Shown here: positions 8,175-16,613 of the stretch, in pieces
How the letters are laid out: every line of letters begins with the position of its first letter
Numbering within the stretch: the stretch's first letter is position 1
From: Flagellimonas spongiicola
Lineage (GTDB): Bacteria; Bacteroidota; Bacteroidia; Flavobacteriales; Flavobacteriaceae
Direction of reading: 5' to 3'
NCBI RefSeq assembly: GCF_023502425.1
Contig: NZ_JAMFMA010000004.1
Span: 1 to 64,000, forward strand
Length of the DNA: 64,000 bases
Notes under the pieces: model-generated
Told to the model about the DNA's origin: nothing
The model's database searches: none
Seen by the model: only the letters and a program-made list of their open reading frames with translations
Position numbers and translations under genes: made by a program

Positions 8175-8667
8175 GGATATTTTGCGAGTTTTCAACCGTT
8201 TCTTGTTCCACAGTTATATTCTGAATCCAATTGGCTGCATTGGCAGGAAGTGTCACCGATATATTATCAAAGTTGGCCACAAAGCCACAAGCCTTTGAAA
8301 CAAAGTTTTCCCGAACCTCATAATTTATCGTTAAGGTATCGATGTTTCCAGTTTCTTCCCCAGTATCCGCATCATCAGCAGAATCCATTATAAATGCAAA
8401 TTGTGTACTAACCTCATTGATTCGCAATGGAACACCAATGGAATCCAATGCGCTACTGCGGTCTGCTATCGTATTGATGTTACTGTCGAGTATGACCTCC
8501 TTGATGCGTAATGATGGTACTTCCTTCGCCATAGTCTCGTCTGTAGCATCAAAAAAACCTATTACCAAAAGCGGGGTGTCGCCATCTACACAGATATCGT
8601 CTTTCTCGCAGGAAATTGCTTGCAAAAGCAACATAATAAATAGTAGGCTGGGGAGTATTTTTTTCAT
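8155..8667 (-). CDS. DUF6452 family lipoprotein
   Basis: A 170-residue predicted lipoprotein with lipobox AISC and Cys20, followed directly by EKDD, an acidic context compatible with surface export. After the Cys, the chain carries a conserved-looking ICVDGDTPLLVIGFFD segment and an acidic DADTGEETG loop, then predicted beta strands. Two further Cys residues (near 27 and 127) may form a disulfide. No catalytic motif is seen. It is flanked by rlmD (30 bases upstream) and by DUF6048, which overlaps its 3' end, so the two DUF proteins are likely co-translated and may act together in the envelope. Confidence 0.8.
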   Translation of the reverse strand: MKKILPSLLFIMLLLQAISCEKDDICVDGDTPLLVIGFFDATDETMAKEVPSLRIKEVILDSNINTIADRSSALDSIGVPLRINEVSTQFAFIMDSADDADTGEETGNIDTLTINYEVRENFVSKACGFVANFDNISVTLPANAANWIQNITVEQETVENSQNIHVKIFH

Positions 8668-8696
8668 GAAAATTTTAAAACCAAGGTTATCAAAGA

Positions 8697-10109
8697 TTAT
8701 ACCCGTTTTTCCAAAAGTACAACATTTTCAACGTGAAAAGTTTGTGGAAACATATCCACTGGCTGCACTTTAACAACGCGATATTGTTCATCTAGTAGTG
8801 CCAAATCCCTCGCTTGGGTTGCGCTATTGCAACTCACATAGACAATTTTCTTTGGAGCAGCATTTATTAGCTGTTCCACCACTAGTTTGTGCATACCATC
8901 CCTTGGAGGGTCCGTAATAACGACATCTGGCTTACCGTGGGTTTGTACAAATTCAGAGTTAAAAACATTTTTCATGTCTCCAACATGGAATTCCGCATTG
9001 GAAACTTTATTCATGGATGCGTTGGCTTTTGCATCTTCAATTGCTTCGGGTACGGATTCCACACCTATTACTTTTTTGGCATTTTTAGCCACAAATTGTG
9101 CTATAGTCCCGGTTCCAGTGTATAAATCATACACGATTTCATCACCAGTCAGTCCGGCAAAATCCCGTGTTACCTTATATAGCTCATAGGCTTGTTCAGA
9201 ATTGGTTTGGTAAAAAGATTTGGCATTAATTTTAAATTTCAATCCCTCCATTTCCTCAAAAATGTGATCTCTTCCTGAAAAACATACCACCTCTTGATCA
9301 TAAATGGTATCATTTTGTTTTTCGTTGATGACATAAAGTAGGGAAGTGATTTGCGGAAATGTATCTTTTAAATGATTGAGCAAGCGTTCGCGCAGTTCCT
9401 TGTTCTCCTTGAAAAATTGAATCAATACCATGACTTCCCCTATACTCGTGGTTCTTATCATCAAGGTCCGTAATAAGCCCTGTTGACTTCTAGGATTGAA
9501 AAATTCCAAACCATGGTTGATTGCGAAAGTTTTGGTTGCCAGACGAACTTCATTACTAGGATCAGCTTGTAAGTGACATTTTTTTATGTCAAGGATTTTA
9601 TCCCACATGCCTGGAATATGGAAACCTAGCGCGTTCTTATCTTCAATATCGGTATTGGAATCAATTTCCTCTTGTGTAAGCCATCTACTACTGGAAAATG
9701 AAAATTCCATTTTGTTGCGATAGAGATATTGTTTGTCTGATCCTAAAATTGAATTGGTTTGGGGCAATTCGATTCCTCCAATTCGTTTTAAGTTATTTTC
9801 AACTTCCTTTTGCTTGTAGTCCAGCTGGTGTTCATAAGCCATATATTGCCACTTGCATCCCCCACAGACGCCAAAATGCTCGCATTTTGGTGCTGTACGT
9901 TTTTCCGAAAGCTTATGGAAATGTGTAGCAACACCTTCAAAATAGGCCTTACGCTTTTTTGTGGTCATTACATCCACAACATCCCCGGGTACGGCATTGG
10001 TAAGTAAAATAACCCTTCCGTCTGGTGCTTTTCCAACAGATTTGCCTTTTGCTCCGGCATCTACAACATCAACATGTTCAAAGGTCTGTCGCCTCTTTTT
10101 TCTACGCAT
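8697..10109 (-). CDS. rlmD: 23S rRNA (uracil-C5)-methyltransferase RlmD
   Basis: A 470-residue RumA/RlmD-type enzyme that forms m5U in 23S rRNA (position 1939 in E. coli) using SAM. An N-terminal TRAM domain (about residues 10-65) is followed by the iron-sulfur cysteines C76-x5-C82-G-G-C85 plus a distant Cys in KKCHL. The methyltransferase core shows D-L-Y-T-G-T-G-T (SAM loop), T-D-P-P-R-D-G-M and the catalytic Cys in Y-V-S-C-N-S near the C-terminus. I chose the ATG at 10109 because the basic MRRKKRRQ start is the usual one and a TATTTTTG promoter element lies only four bases upstream; a longer start would sit inside the promoter. TrmA/RlmC-like specificity is less likely because of the Fe-S motif. 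Confidence 0.93.
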   Translation of the reverse strand: MRRKKRRQTFEHVDVVDAGAKGKSVGKAPDGRVILLTNAVPGDVVDVMTTKKRKAYFEGVATHFHKLSEKRTAPKCEHFGVCGGCKWQYMAYEHQLDYKQKEVENNLKRIGGIELPQTNSILGSDKQYLYRNKMEFSFSSSRWLTQEEIDSNTDIEDKNALGFHIPGMWDKILDIKKCHLQADPSNEVRLATKTFAINHGLEFFNPRSQQGLLRTLMIRTTSIGEVMVLIQFFKENKELRERLLNHLKDTFPQITSLLYVINEKQNDTIYDQEVVCFSGRDHIFEEMEGLKFKINAKSFYQTNSEQAYELYKVTRDFAGLTGDEIVYDLYTGTGTIAQFVAKNAKKVIGVESVPEAIEDAKANASMNKVSNAEFHVGDMKNVFNSEFVQTHGKPDVVITDPPRDGMHKLVVEQLINAAPKKIVYVSCNSATQARDLALLDEQYRVVKVQPVDMFPQTFHVENVVLLEKRV

Positions 10110-10113
10110 GGGG

Positions 10114-10121
10114 CAAAAATA
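10114..10121 (-). promoter_or_regulatory. -7 promoter element abutting the rlmD start codon
   Basis: On the minus strand TATTTTTG ends four bases before the ATG of rlmD. With transcription starting a few bases after this element, the mRNA would have no leader or almost none. The same layout occurs at guaA. Confidence 0.6.
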
Positions 10122-10226
10122 ACCATAGGTTTCCATTCGGAACAACTAACTTGTAAAAATGTGCTTCATAATATTTGATACAAAATTTGAACCTTTTCCA
10201 TACCGGCACGTCCTTGTATTAGAAGT

Positions 10227-10781
10227 ATGAAAAAAACGCAATTTGTTTTTGACGGATTATTGGTTTTGGAATTCCAAAAAGGGAGCCAAAAATCTTTGGA
10301 ACTTTTGGTGAAAAGGCATCATAAGAGACTTTGTAATCACGCCTTTGGTTTTACCAAGAACATTGAAGTTTCCAAAGACATTGTTCAGGACTCCTGGAGG
10401 GTTATCATCCTTAAATTGAACGTTCTGAAGGATCCAAATAGTTTTAGTTGTTGGGCGACCAAAATAGTATCCAGAAAATGTTTGGACCATCTGAATCGAG
10501 AAAAACGGAAACATAGAATTCTTAATAATATTAAAGCTGAGGAACAACAGCCAAAGTTTGATGGAAATGTTCAAGAATCGAAATTGCAGGAAGTAGCAAA
10601 GGCGATCAAATCATTACCGGAAAACCAGCAGCAAATCTTAAAACTGTTCTATACACAGGACTACCGTTTGAATGAAATCTCGGAAATACTTGATATTTCG
10701 GTCGGTACGGCAAAATCGAGGTTGTTTCATGCTAGAGAAAAATTGAAGAAAATCTTAAAAAACGAAGACCATGAAAAATAA
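10227..10781 (+). CDS. RNA polymerase sigma-70 family factor (ECF type)
   Basis: A 184-residue sigma factor that would direct RNA polymerase to a specific regulon. Region 2 is seen around D-I-V-Q-D-S-W and the CWATKIVSRKCLDHLNREKRK segment (residues 50-100). Region 4 is seen in LFYTQDYRLNEISEILDISVGTAKSRL near the C-terminus, a helix-turn-helix for the -35 element. The Q-P-K linker between the two is typical of ECF factors. Its 3' end overlaps the next gene by 11 bases, and that gene encodes a small membrane protein, suggesting a sigma factor/membrane regulator pair. The inducing signal is unknown. Confidence 0.92.
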   Translation: MKKTQFVFDGLLVLEFQKGSQKSLELLVKRHHKRLCNHAFGFTKNIEVSKDIVQDSWRVIILKLNVLKDPNSFSCWATKIVSRKCLDHLNREKRKHRILNNIKAEEQQPKFDGNVQESKLQEVAKAIKSLPENQQQILKLFYTQDYRLNEISEILDISVGTAKSRLFHAREKLKKILKNEDHEK

Positions 10782-11151
10782 GATGGAAGAAATTGATGAA
10801 ATGATTAAAGAAGCCTTGACACAGGAGGAAGCTAAATTCTATGATGAACTTGGGGAACAAAACATGATGGGCAAATTAGGTGGTGTTTTCAAAGGAAAGA
10901 TGGCATGGTTAGCCATTGTCATGAACATTGCAAATTTAGGTGTTTTAGGATTCCTTATTTACTGTTTAATTGGTTTTTTCAATACAGATGTTACCCAAGA
11001 ACTAATAAAATGGGGACTTGGGATAATGGCCAGTTTGGCATGTATGAGTATGATTAAGTTGTATGTGTGGATGCAAATGGATAAAAATGATGTACTGCGT
11101 GAGCTAAAGCGTTTGGAGTTGCAGATTTCCGCACTTTCGCACGAGAAGTGA
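10771..11151 (+). CDS. Small membrane protein paired with sigma factor (DUF6768-like)
   Basis: A 126-residue protein with a soluble acidic N-terminus (about 45 residues, starting KNKMEEIDEMIKEAL) and two transmembrane helices (about residues 48-70 and 82-100), ending in a cytoplasmic coiled-coil-like tail (VLRELKRLELQISALS). It overlaps the upstream sigma gene and should be translationally coupled. By position it could be an anti-sigma factor, but there is no zinc-binding HxxxCxxC motif of the ZAS type. The DUF6768 label is from memory of similar flavobacterial pairs and is tentative. Confidence 0.75.
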   Translation: MKNKMEEIDEMIKEALTQEEAKFYDELGEQNMMGKLGGVFKGKMAWLAIVMNIANLGVLGFLIYCLIGFFNTDVTQELIKWGLGIMASLACMSMIKLYVWMQMDKNDVLRELKRLELQISALSHEK

Positions 11152-11163
11152 ACATAGAATTCC

Positions 11164-11193
11164 TTGGAATTGGACAAATAATTGATATTTTTG
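11164..11193 (+). promoter_or_regulatory. Promoter of rocD (TTG-N19-TATTTTTG)
   Basis: A TTG at 11164-11166 and TATTTTTG at 11186-11193 are separated by 19 bases, close to the Bacteroidota consensus. The predicted transcript start near 11199 gives a 100-base leader before rocD that carries a short open frame and a small hairpin. Confidence 0.6.
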
Positions 11194-11207
11194 CGACTCT
11201 ACTAGGG

Positions 11208-11252
11208 ATGATTTCTCTCCCACGCTGCTTTTTCGAATCCTCGAAAGAATAA
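11208..11252 (+). CDS. Possible 14-codon leader peptide upstream of rocD
   Basis: An ATG about 9 bases after the predicted transcript start opens a 14-codon frame encoding M-I-S-L-P-R-C-F-F-E-S-S-K-E, followed by TAA. It overlaps a short hairpin (TTTCGA-ATCC-TCGAAA) and ends 45 bases before rocD. It may be a regulatory leader peptide. Equally, such a short frame can occur by chance, and there is no clear ribosome binding site. Confidence 0.25.
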   Translation: MISLPRCFFESSKE

Positions 11253-11297
11253 AGGTACAGAAGGAATGGTTGTTTTATAAATTTAAAAATTACTAAA

Positions 11298-12542
11298 ATG
11301 GCTGTTTTAGAACATCTAACATCGCAGCAAGCGATAGATCTTGAGAACAAGCACGGAGCCCACAATTATCACCCACTACCTGTTGTTTTGAGCAGGGGGG
11401 AAGGTGTTTATGTATGGGACGTTGAAGGAAAAAAGTACTATGACTTTTTATCGGCCTACTCGGCTGTAAACCAAGGACACTGTCACCCTAAAATTGTAGG
11501 GGCTATGGTGGACCAATCAAAAACCTTGACACTTACGTCAAGGGCATTTTACAATGATAAACTTGGGGCATATGAGGAATATGTGACCTCATTGTTCGGT
11601 TTTGACAAATTGTTACCCATGAATACGGGTGCGGAAGCCGTGGAAACCGCAGTTAAAATTTGTAGACGCTGGGCTTACCAAAAAAAGGGTATTCCAGAGA
11701 ATCAGGCTAAAATAGTGGTATGCGAAAACAATTTTCACGGACGTACGACTACGATTATCTCCTTCTCCAATGACCCTGTTGCCAGAAATGACTATGGTCC
11801 ATTCACCGATGGATTCATTAAAATCGAGTATGACAACTTACAAGCTTTGGAGCAAGTACTGGAAACCAACAAGGATATTGCAGGATTCTTGGTAGAACCG
11901 ATACAGGGAGAAGCTGGAGTATACGTTCCGACAGAAGGATATTTGAGAGCCGCACGTGAGCTTTGTGCAAAACACAATGTATTGTTTATTGCGGATGAAG
12001 TTCAAACTGGTATTGCGAGAACAGGAAGAATGCTTGCTGTAGACCATGAAAATGTAAAACCTGATGTCTTGGTTTTAGGTAAGGCACTTTCAGGAGGTGC
12101 TTATCCAGTTTCGGCAGTTTTGGCCAATGATGAAATCATGGATGTGATTACACCTGGTAGTCATGGAAGTACCTTTGGAGGAAATCCAGTTGCAGCCGCT
12201 GTTGGTATAGCAGCTTTAGAGGTGGTTCAAGAGGAGCAATTGGCAGAAAATGCCATGGAACTGGGAATTTTATTTAGGGAAGAGCTAAATAAATTTATTC
12301 CAACCTGTGATTTGGTGACCAAAGTTAGAGGTAAGGGATTGTTGAATGCTATATTGATCAATGATACCGAAGATAGTGACACTGCTTGGAACATCTGTTT
12401 GGCACTTAGAGATAACGGATTGTTGGCAAAACCAACTCATGGCAATATTATACGATTTGCACCACCTTTGGTTATGAATCAAGAGCAACTCATGGATTGT
12501 GTTTCAATAATCATAAAAACATTACAAGAGTTTGAAAAATAG
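11298..12542 (+). CDS. rocD: Ornithine--oxo-acid transaminase
   Basis: A 414-residue class-III PLP aminotransferase that converts ornithine and 2-oxoglutarate to glutamate semialdehyde and glutamate in arginine/ornithine catabolism and proline supply. The PLP-binding motifs are clear: [10 protein letters not shown] near residue 110, the ADEVQTG aspartate near 235 and the Schiff-base Lys at about 262 in L-G-K-A-L-S-G-G. The N-terminal [15 protein letters not shown] and length fit ornithine aminotransferase better than acetylornithine or GABA aminotransferases. It is monocistronic, with its own promoter and a strong terminator. Confidence 0.95.
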   Translation: MAVLEHLTSQQAIDLENKHGAHNYHPLPVVLSRGEGVYVWDVEGKKYYDFLSAYSAVNQGHCHPKIVGAMVDQSKTLTLTSRAFYNDKLGAYEEYVTSLFGFDKLLPMNTGAEAVETAVKICRRWAYQKKGIPENQAKIVVCENNFHGRTTTIISFSNDPVARNDYGPFTDGFIKIEYDNLQALEQVLETNKDIAGFLVEPIQGEAGVYVPTEGYLRAARELCAKHNVLFIADEVQTGIARTGRMLAVDHENVKPDVLVLGKALSGGAYPVSAVLANDEIMDVITPGSHGSTFGGNPVAAAVGIAALEVVQEEQLAENAMELGILFREELNKFIPTCDLVTKVRGKGLLNAILINDTEDSDTAWNICLALRDNGLLAKPTHGNIIRFAPPLVMNQEQLMDCVSIIIKTLQEFEK

Positions 12543-12570
12543 AAAAGCCCCAAAAAGGGGCTTTTTTTTT
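12543..12570. terminator. Bidirectional terminator after rocD
   Basis: AAAAGCCCC-AAAAA-GGGGCTTTT forms nine pairs and is followed by a run of nine T on the plus strand. The A-rich left arm gives a shorter T-run on the minus strand, so the convergent gene ending at 12588 may also use it. Confidence 0.9.
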
Positions 12571-12587
12571 ATCACAATTAGTTCTTT

Positions 12588-13913
12588 TTAAGGAGCTGCG
12601 GAACCGTTTTTAGCCCTTGCCCGTCTTAATTGTCGTTGGATTTTTCGAATTGCAGATTCAATTGACTTCTCTGGTTCTATGATGTTATACTGTCCCCAGA
12701 AATCAGGGTCTGAAAAACCAACAGCTTCTTCACTTAAAATGATTGATTTCTTTAGACGCTCTCTCACTTTAGGTAACTGACCATCCAAGTTTTTCTCCCA
12801 ATCAGTAACAGCCATTTCTGCGGTCATACTATATACGGAATTGAAAAGTTTGTCTTCCCAGTCCACTTTGAATTCCAAAAGTACATTGCTGTAACCATAA
12901 TACCATCTTCCTCCCTTTTCCCTGTAATCAACCCTGTATGCAACCTCTGTGGGCCACACATCCACTTTTGCAGGTTTTTTTCGTACAAACAAACGTGCAG
13001 CTAAGTTTTTATCGGTAATATTCAAAGTATAGATCGCACTTGTAAGGGTTTTATTGGCAACATCAATGAAGAGCTCCCCCTTGTAAAGTGGGTCTTTGAT
13101 GCTTTCGTACTGTTCAAATTTGATGACAAATACGAGTTTATCATTAATACGTGTTGATCTGCTGAATTTAAATCTATAGTCCTCTATGGATCCATCAGCA
13201 AAAATATACTCTGGATATTTCATGATATCCACATATAGTGTATTGAAAGGTCCACCTTGCAATTTCAAGGCAACAGTATCCAATTTACTGTAATCCGTAC
13301 TTTTTCTTGCTTTGTAGAGCTCAACAGCATCCTTGCGCAAAGAACTGTAAGGTGTTTTATAAATGTTCACAACGGCCTCGGAAAGCGATACATTCTTACG
13401 TCTCTTTTTTATGGTTTCCCGATAAAATGCCGTCATTAAAGTGGGGTCATCAAAATAGTTGTCCCCGCGGCGCGCCAGTGCTTCCTTCACCAATGCGGCG
13501 GCATCTTTGGGTGCATTGATGTCTACCTCACCTAATGCTGTCACAGAAACCAAAAGGGAAATTTTATTCTTATTGTTTTTTAAACTCGATAGGGGAATGT
13601 TTTTGCTTTGGTAACCCAAAAAAGAAACGACTACCGTACCATCCGTTATATCTTCAGGAACCTTTAGAAGAAAGTTTCCTTCGGTGTTGGTTATTGTACT
13701 TATGTTGGTACCTTCAACCGATAGCGTTGCGAAAACCAACGGTTTTTTTGAAGATTCGTCAAAGACTTCACCGCGGTATTGCTTAGCTGCTCCTTCAGTT
13801 GACTCTTCAGATTGGGCCATTAGACCAGTTGGAAATGTCAAAAGAGCAAATAGTGCAATGCTGAAAGGAAGAACCCCAATACGTCTTAATATTGATAGAA
13901 AATATGAACTCAT
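12588..13913 (-). CDS. Carboxypeptidase-like regulatory domain protein with DUF5686-type region
   Basis: A 441-residue exported protein. A long signal peptide (through about residue 33, cleaved after LMAQS) precedes a carboxypeptidase-D regulatory-like beta-sandwich (about 45-125: YRGEVFDESSKKPLVFATLSV...NTEGNFLLKVP), a module common at the N-terminus of TonB-dependent transporters. The rest (LVKEALARRGDNY... onward) matches the start of DUF5686 proteins, which are usually about 800 residues and end in a beta-barrel. This copy lacks that barrel and stops after a basic tail (IRKIQRQLRRARAK). It is therefore probably periplasmic or outer-membrane-associated. Its function is unknown. Confidence 0.82.
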   Translation of the reverse strand: MSSYFLSILRRIGVLPFSIALFALLTFPTGLMAQSEESTEGAAKQYRGEVFDESSKKPLVFATLSVEGTNISTITNTEGNFLLKVPEDITDGTVVVSFLGYQSKNIPLSSLKNNKNKISLLVSVTALGEVDINAPKDAAALVKEALARRGDNYFDDPTLMTAFYRETIKKRRKNVSLSEAVVNIYKTPYSSLRKDAVELYKARKSTDYSKLDTVALKLQGGPFNTLYVDIMKYPEYIFADGSIEDYRFKFSRSTRINDKLVFVIKFEQYESIKDPLYKGELFIDVANKTLTSAIYTLNITDKNLAARLFVRKKPAKVDVWPTEVAYRVDYREKGGRWYYGYSNVLLEFKVDWEDKLFNSVYSMTAEMAVTDWEKNLDGQLPKVRERLKKSIILSEEAVGFSDPDFWGQYNIIEPEKSIESAIRKIQRQLRRARAKNGSAAP

Positions 13914-14018
13914 AACCTTGTATTTTATTGATGAACTATCTATAAAGATACAAATTTTTGAAATTCATCTGGCATATAAATGCGCACGCAACGTATTCGA
14001 AATCAATACTAAAATTAG

Positions 14019-16469
14019 TTAATCCACCATGAAAAGTGCGTTGGCAAAAAACAGTTTTCCATTCTCCCAGAATCCTCTGAACAACGGATTGTCTACCATG
14101 TACACTACTTGGCCTTGACCAACATTTTCGACGCCATATACCAGGGTATTTCCAATTTTCTTTAAAGCTTCACTACCAGCGAAACCTGATACTTGTTTTG
14201 GATTTTCGCCAACCAAATAGGCAGCGTTCCCGGAATTTAAATAATCGTAACTGGCATTCCCCAGTTTCAAGGTAAAGTAATCTGAACCATAACCGTATGC
14301 TAAGGGGTGTGTGTTATCTACTTTTGCCTTGAAAATAGCTCCGGTGATTGCATTTTTGATGCGTTCACGCTGACCATTGCTATGCGGTTGAGGTTGGTTG
14401 TTGGTTTTTTCTTCGTCAGTTTCCTTCTTTTTGATACCAAAGCCCTTGTCGCCATCAATACCGTCTATGGCGCCACCCATGGCAATTAGCTTACCACCAC
14501 TGGAAACCCATTCCTTGAGTTTTGATAATTGCCCTTCATTAAAATGTGCTCCATAACGTCCACCAGGAAGAATAAGAATATCGTACGTATCTAAATCAAC
14601 TCTATTTACATATTCACTGTCAAGAACCGTAATTGGATATTTCAATTGTTGTTCGAAAAAATGCCAGATTTCTCCAAACCTTAAAGTAGACGTAGGTTCG
14701 CCTGAAAGTACAGCGATTTTAGGATCATTGATCATTGCTACATAAGGTGACCCAAAATCTTTACCTGAATCTACAAAACCAGTGCTGGCAGGAACCAACT
14801 CTTGCTTAAATGCTTTACTAATAGCGGTAAGATTGGATTCAAAATCCGCATTGTTTTGATTGTCCCCTTTTGTAATTATCAAACTCCCTCTTCTGAAGGA
14901 TCTTCCCTCTAACGAAAATGGATGATGGGCTTTACGAACTCTAATTCCACTTTTTAACAAGGCCGCTAAAAATTTAGCATCATTCATACTATTCCAATCA
15001 GCGATATACGCATATACCTGATTATTGATGGTATTGGTGATTGTTTTAGATGTCGGTGTACTTTCTGGAATCAAGGAAGTGGAAGCTATACTATTTAGTC
15101 CATAAGCATAAGGTAATGACCATGCCGTAATATCATAAGTAACTGAATCACTAAGTTTGGCGTCAGGCTCAAACAATACTTTTACCAAGGTGCCTTTCGC
15201 TTGATTGGTGGAAACTACCAAACTGTTATTCGACACAGACATGCTACCGTTGGTTCCATTTTGGTAATTATAACCTTTAACGGTACTGGAAGTTGGTACT
15301 CCATATCTTATCTGGTGTTTTTGGAGCAATTGCTTCAAAGACTCAATATGGTCCGCATTACCGCTCATCACATAACTTTTGTATTTGAAATTTTTATTCT
15401 GGTAAAACTTCCGGAATTCGGTATTCAATTTATCCGCATTCAAATGAGAAACCTCTACCGTTGATAAACCAGTCGTATGATGATGTGCTATTCTGTCCTT
15501 TAAGGTAAGCGTATCACCAATGCTTGTGATTACACCGAGTCCACCACGACCGCTACCGCCTTGTTCGTAGGTCATCCCAATAGCCCCATTATACGTAGGG
15601 TAGGTGTCGCCATAACTTGGATAGAGTAAATCAAAAAACTCTTTGGTAAAATAAAACCATCCATTTGCATCAAAATATTTGGCGTGGTTTTTACCCAAGG
15701 TAACCTGAAAATCCCGCTGAAAATCTGTAATAACCTCGTGATAAGGTTCTGCAGCAGGGGCGAAATAGTAAGGGTTGTCCACCCCTTGCTCGTGAAAATC
15801 CACATGTACATGCGGCAACCATTTGTTGTATACTTTAAGACGTTGCTGACTTTCCACTTGTGTCAGCCAAGCCCAGTCCCGATTTAAATCGAACATATAA
15901 TGATTGCTTCTTCCACTCCACCAACCTTCATTATGTTCTTTGCTATTGGGATCTACTTGGTATGGCGCATTTTTGTATTGATTGTACCAATTGCTATAGC
16001 GATCACGTCCATCTGGATTAATACAAGGATCCATAATTACAACTGTATTTTCCAAATACGATTTTTTGGTTGTAAGTAATTCGTAAATGGTTTGCATGGA
16101 AGATTCAGTGCCCACACTTTCGTTGCCATGCACGTTATAGCTCAACCAAACTATTGCTTTAGACCCATTACCGTTTTCGTCCAAATCTTTTAAGTGTTCC
16201 TCTCTTATTTGTTCTAAGTTGGACATATTTTCTGCCGAAGAAAGGTAAGCCAACAGTAGCGGTCTTCTTTCATTGGTCTGTCCGTAGGTAGTCAACTTCA
16301 TCATGTCCGGCGCTTGTTCAGCCAGATACTCAAAATAATCAACCACTTCATGATGTCGCGTAAATTCAGTACCAAGCTCATAACCCAAGAATTCCGAAGG
16401 GGATTTTAAACTTTGGGCTGTTAAAAATGAAGCGGTTAGAAGAAACAATGAAAATAAAAATCTTGTCAT
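14019..16469 (-). CDS. M14 family zinc carboxypeptidase, secreted
   Basis: An 816-residue secreted metallopeptidase. A signal peptide (about residues 1-19, ending LTAQ) is followed by the M14 catalytic domain, with zinc ligands H114 and E117 in N-V-H-G-N-E and a downstream His in the HVHVDFHEQG cluster near 220-226. The probable catalytic Glu lies in T-Y-E-Q-G-G near 310. The C-terminal 250 residues contain Y-D-I-L-I-L-P-G-G and a GGKLIAMGG segment, resembling a class-I glutamine-amidotransferase-like fold without an obvious nucleophile. I chose the ATG at 16469, which gives a proper signal peptide; a longer frame to 16502 adds 11 charged residues. It presumably degrades peptides in the periplasm or outside the cell. 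Confidence 0.92.
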   Translation of the reverse strand: MTRFLFSLFLLTASFLTAQSLKSPSEFLGYELGTEFTRHHEVVDYFEYLAEQAPDMMKLTTYGQTNERRPLLLAYLSSAENMSNLEQIREEHLKDLDENGNGSKAIVWLSYNVHGNESVGTESSMQTIYELLTTKKSYLENTVVIMDPCINPDGRDRYSNWYNQYKNAPYQVDPNSKEHNEGWWSGRSNHYMFDLNRDWAWLTQVESQQRLKVYNKWLPHVHVDFHEQGVDNPYYFAPAAEPYHEVITDFQRDFQVTLGKNHAKYFDANGWFYFTKEFFDLLYPSYGDTYPTYNGAIGMTYEQGGSGRGGLGVITSIGDTLTLKDRIAHHHTTGLSTVEVSHLNADKLNTEFRKFYQNKNFKYKSYVMSGNADHIESLKQLLQKHQIRYGVPTSSTVKGYNYQNGTNGSMSVSNNSLVVSTNQAKGTLVKVLFEPDAKLSDSVTYDITAWSLPYAYGLNSIASTSLIPESTPTSKTITNTINNQVYAYIADWNSMNDAKFLAALLKSGIRVRKAHHPFSLEGRSFRRGSLIITKGDNQNNADFESNLTAISKAFKQELVPASTGFVDSGKDFGSPYVAMINDPKIAVLSGEPTSTLRFGEIWHFFEQQLKYPITVLDSEYVNRVDLDTYDILILPGGRYGAHFNEGQLSKLKEWVSSGGKLIAMGGAIDGIDGDKGFGIKKKETDEEKTNNQPQPHSNGQRERIKNAITGAIFKAKVDNTHPLAYGYGSDYFTLKLGNASYDYLNSGNAAYLVGENPKQVSGFAGSEALKKIGNTLVYGVENVGQGQVVYMVDNPLFRGFWENGKLFFANALFMVD

Positions 16470-16613
16470 ATGTGCGTTTTTAGCGGAATCCAAATCTAAC
16501 AATAAAATCCAGATATGGCAGGGTGGAGGATAGGTTGGAAGACGGTAATTAACTTATTTTTAGGAAGAGAAAAAAAGAAGAGAGCTATCTTTAGCACTTC
16601 ATTTTAAAAATTG

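Noticed and set aside
11229-11245. TTCGAATCC resembling a tRNA T-loop
   Set aside because: No acceptor stem, D-arm or anticodon arm can be folded around it. It belongs to a small hairpin in the rocD leader.
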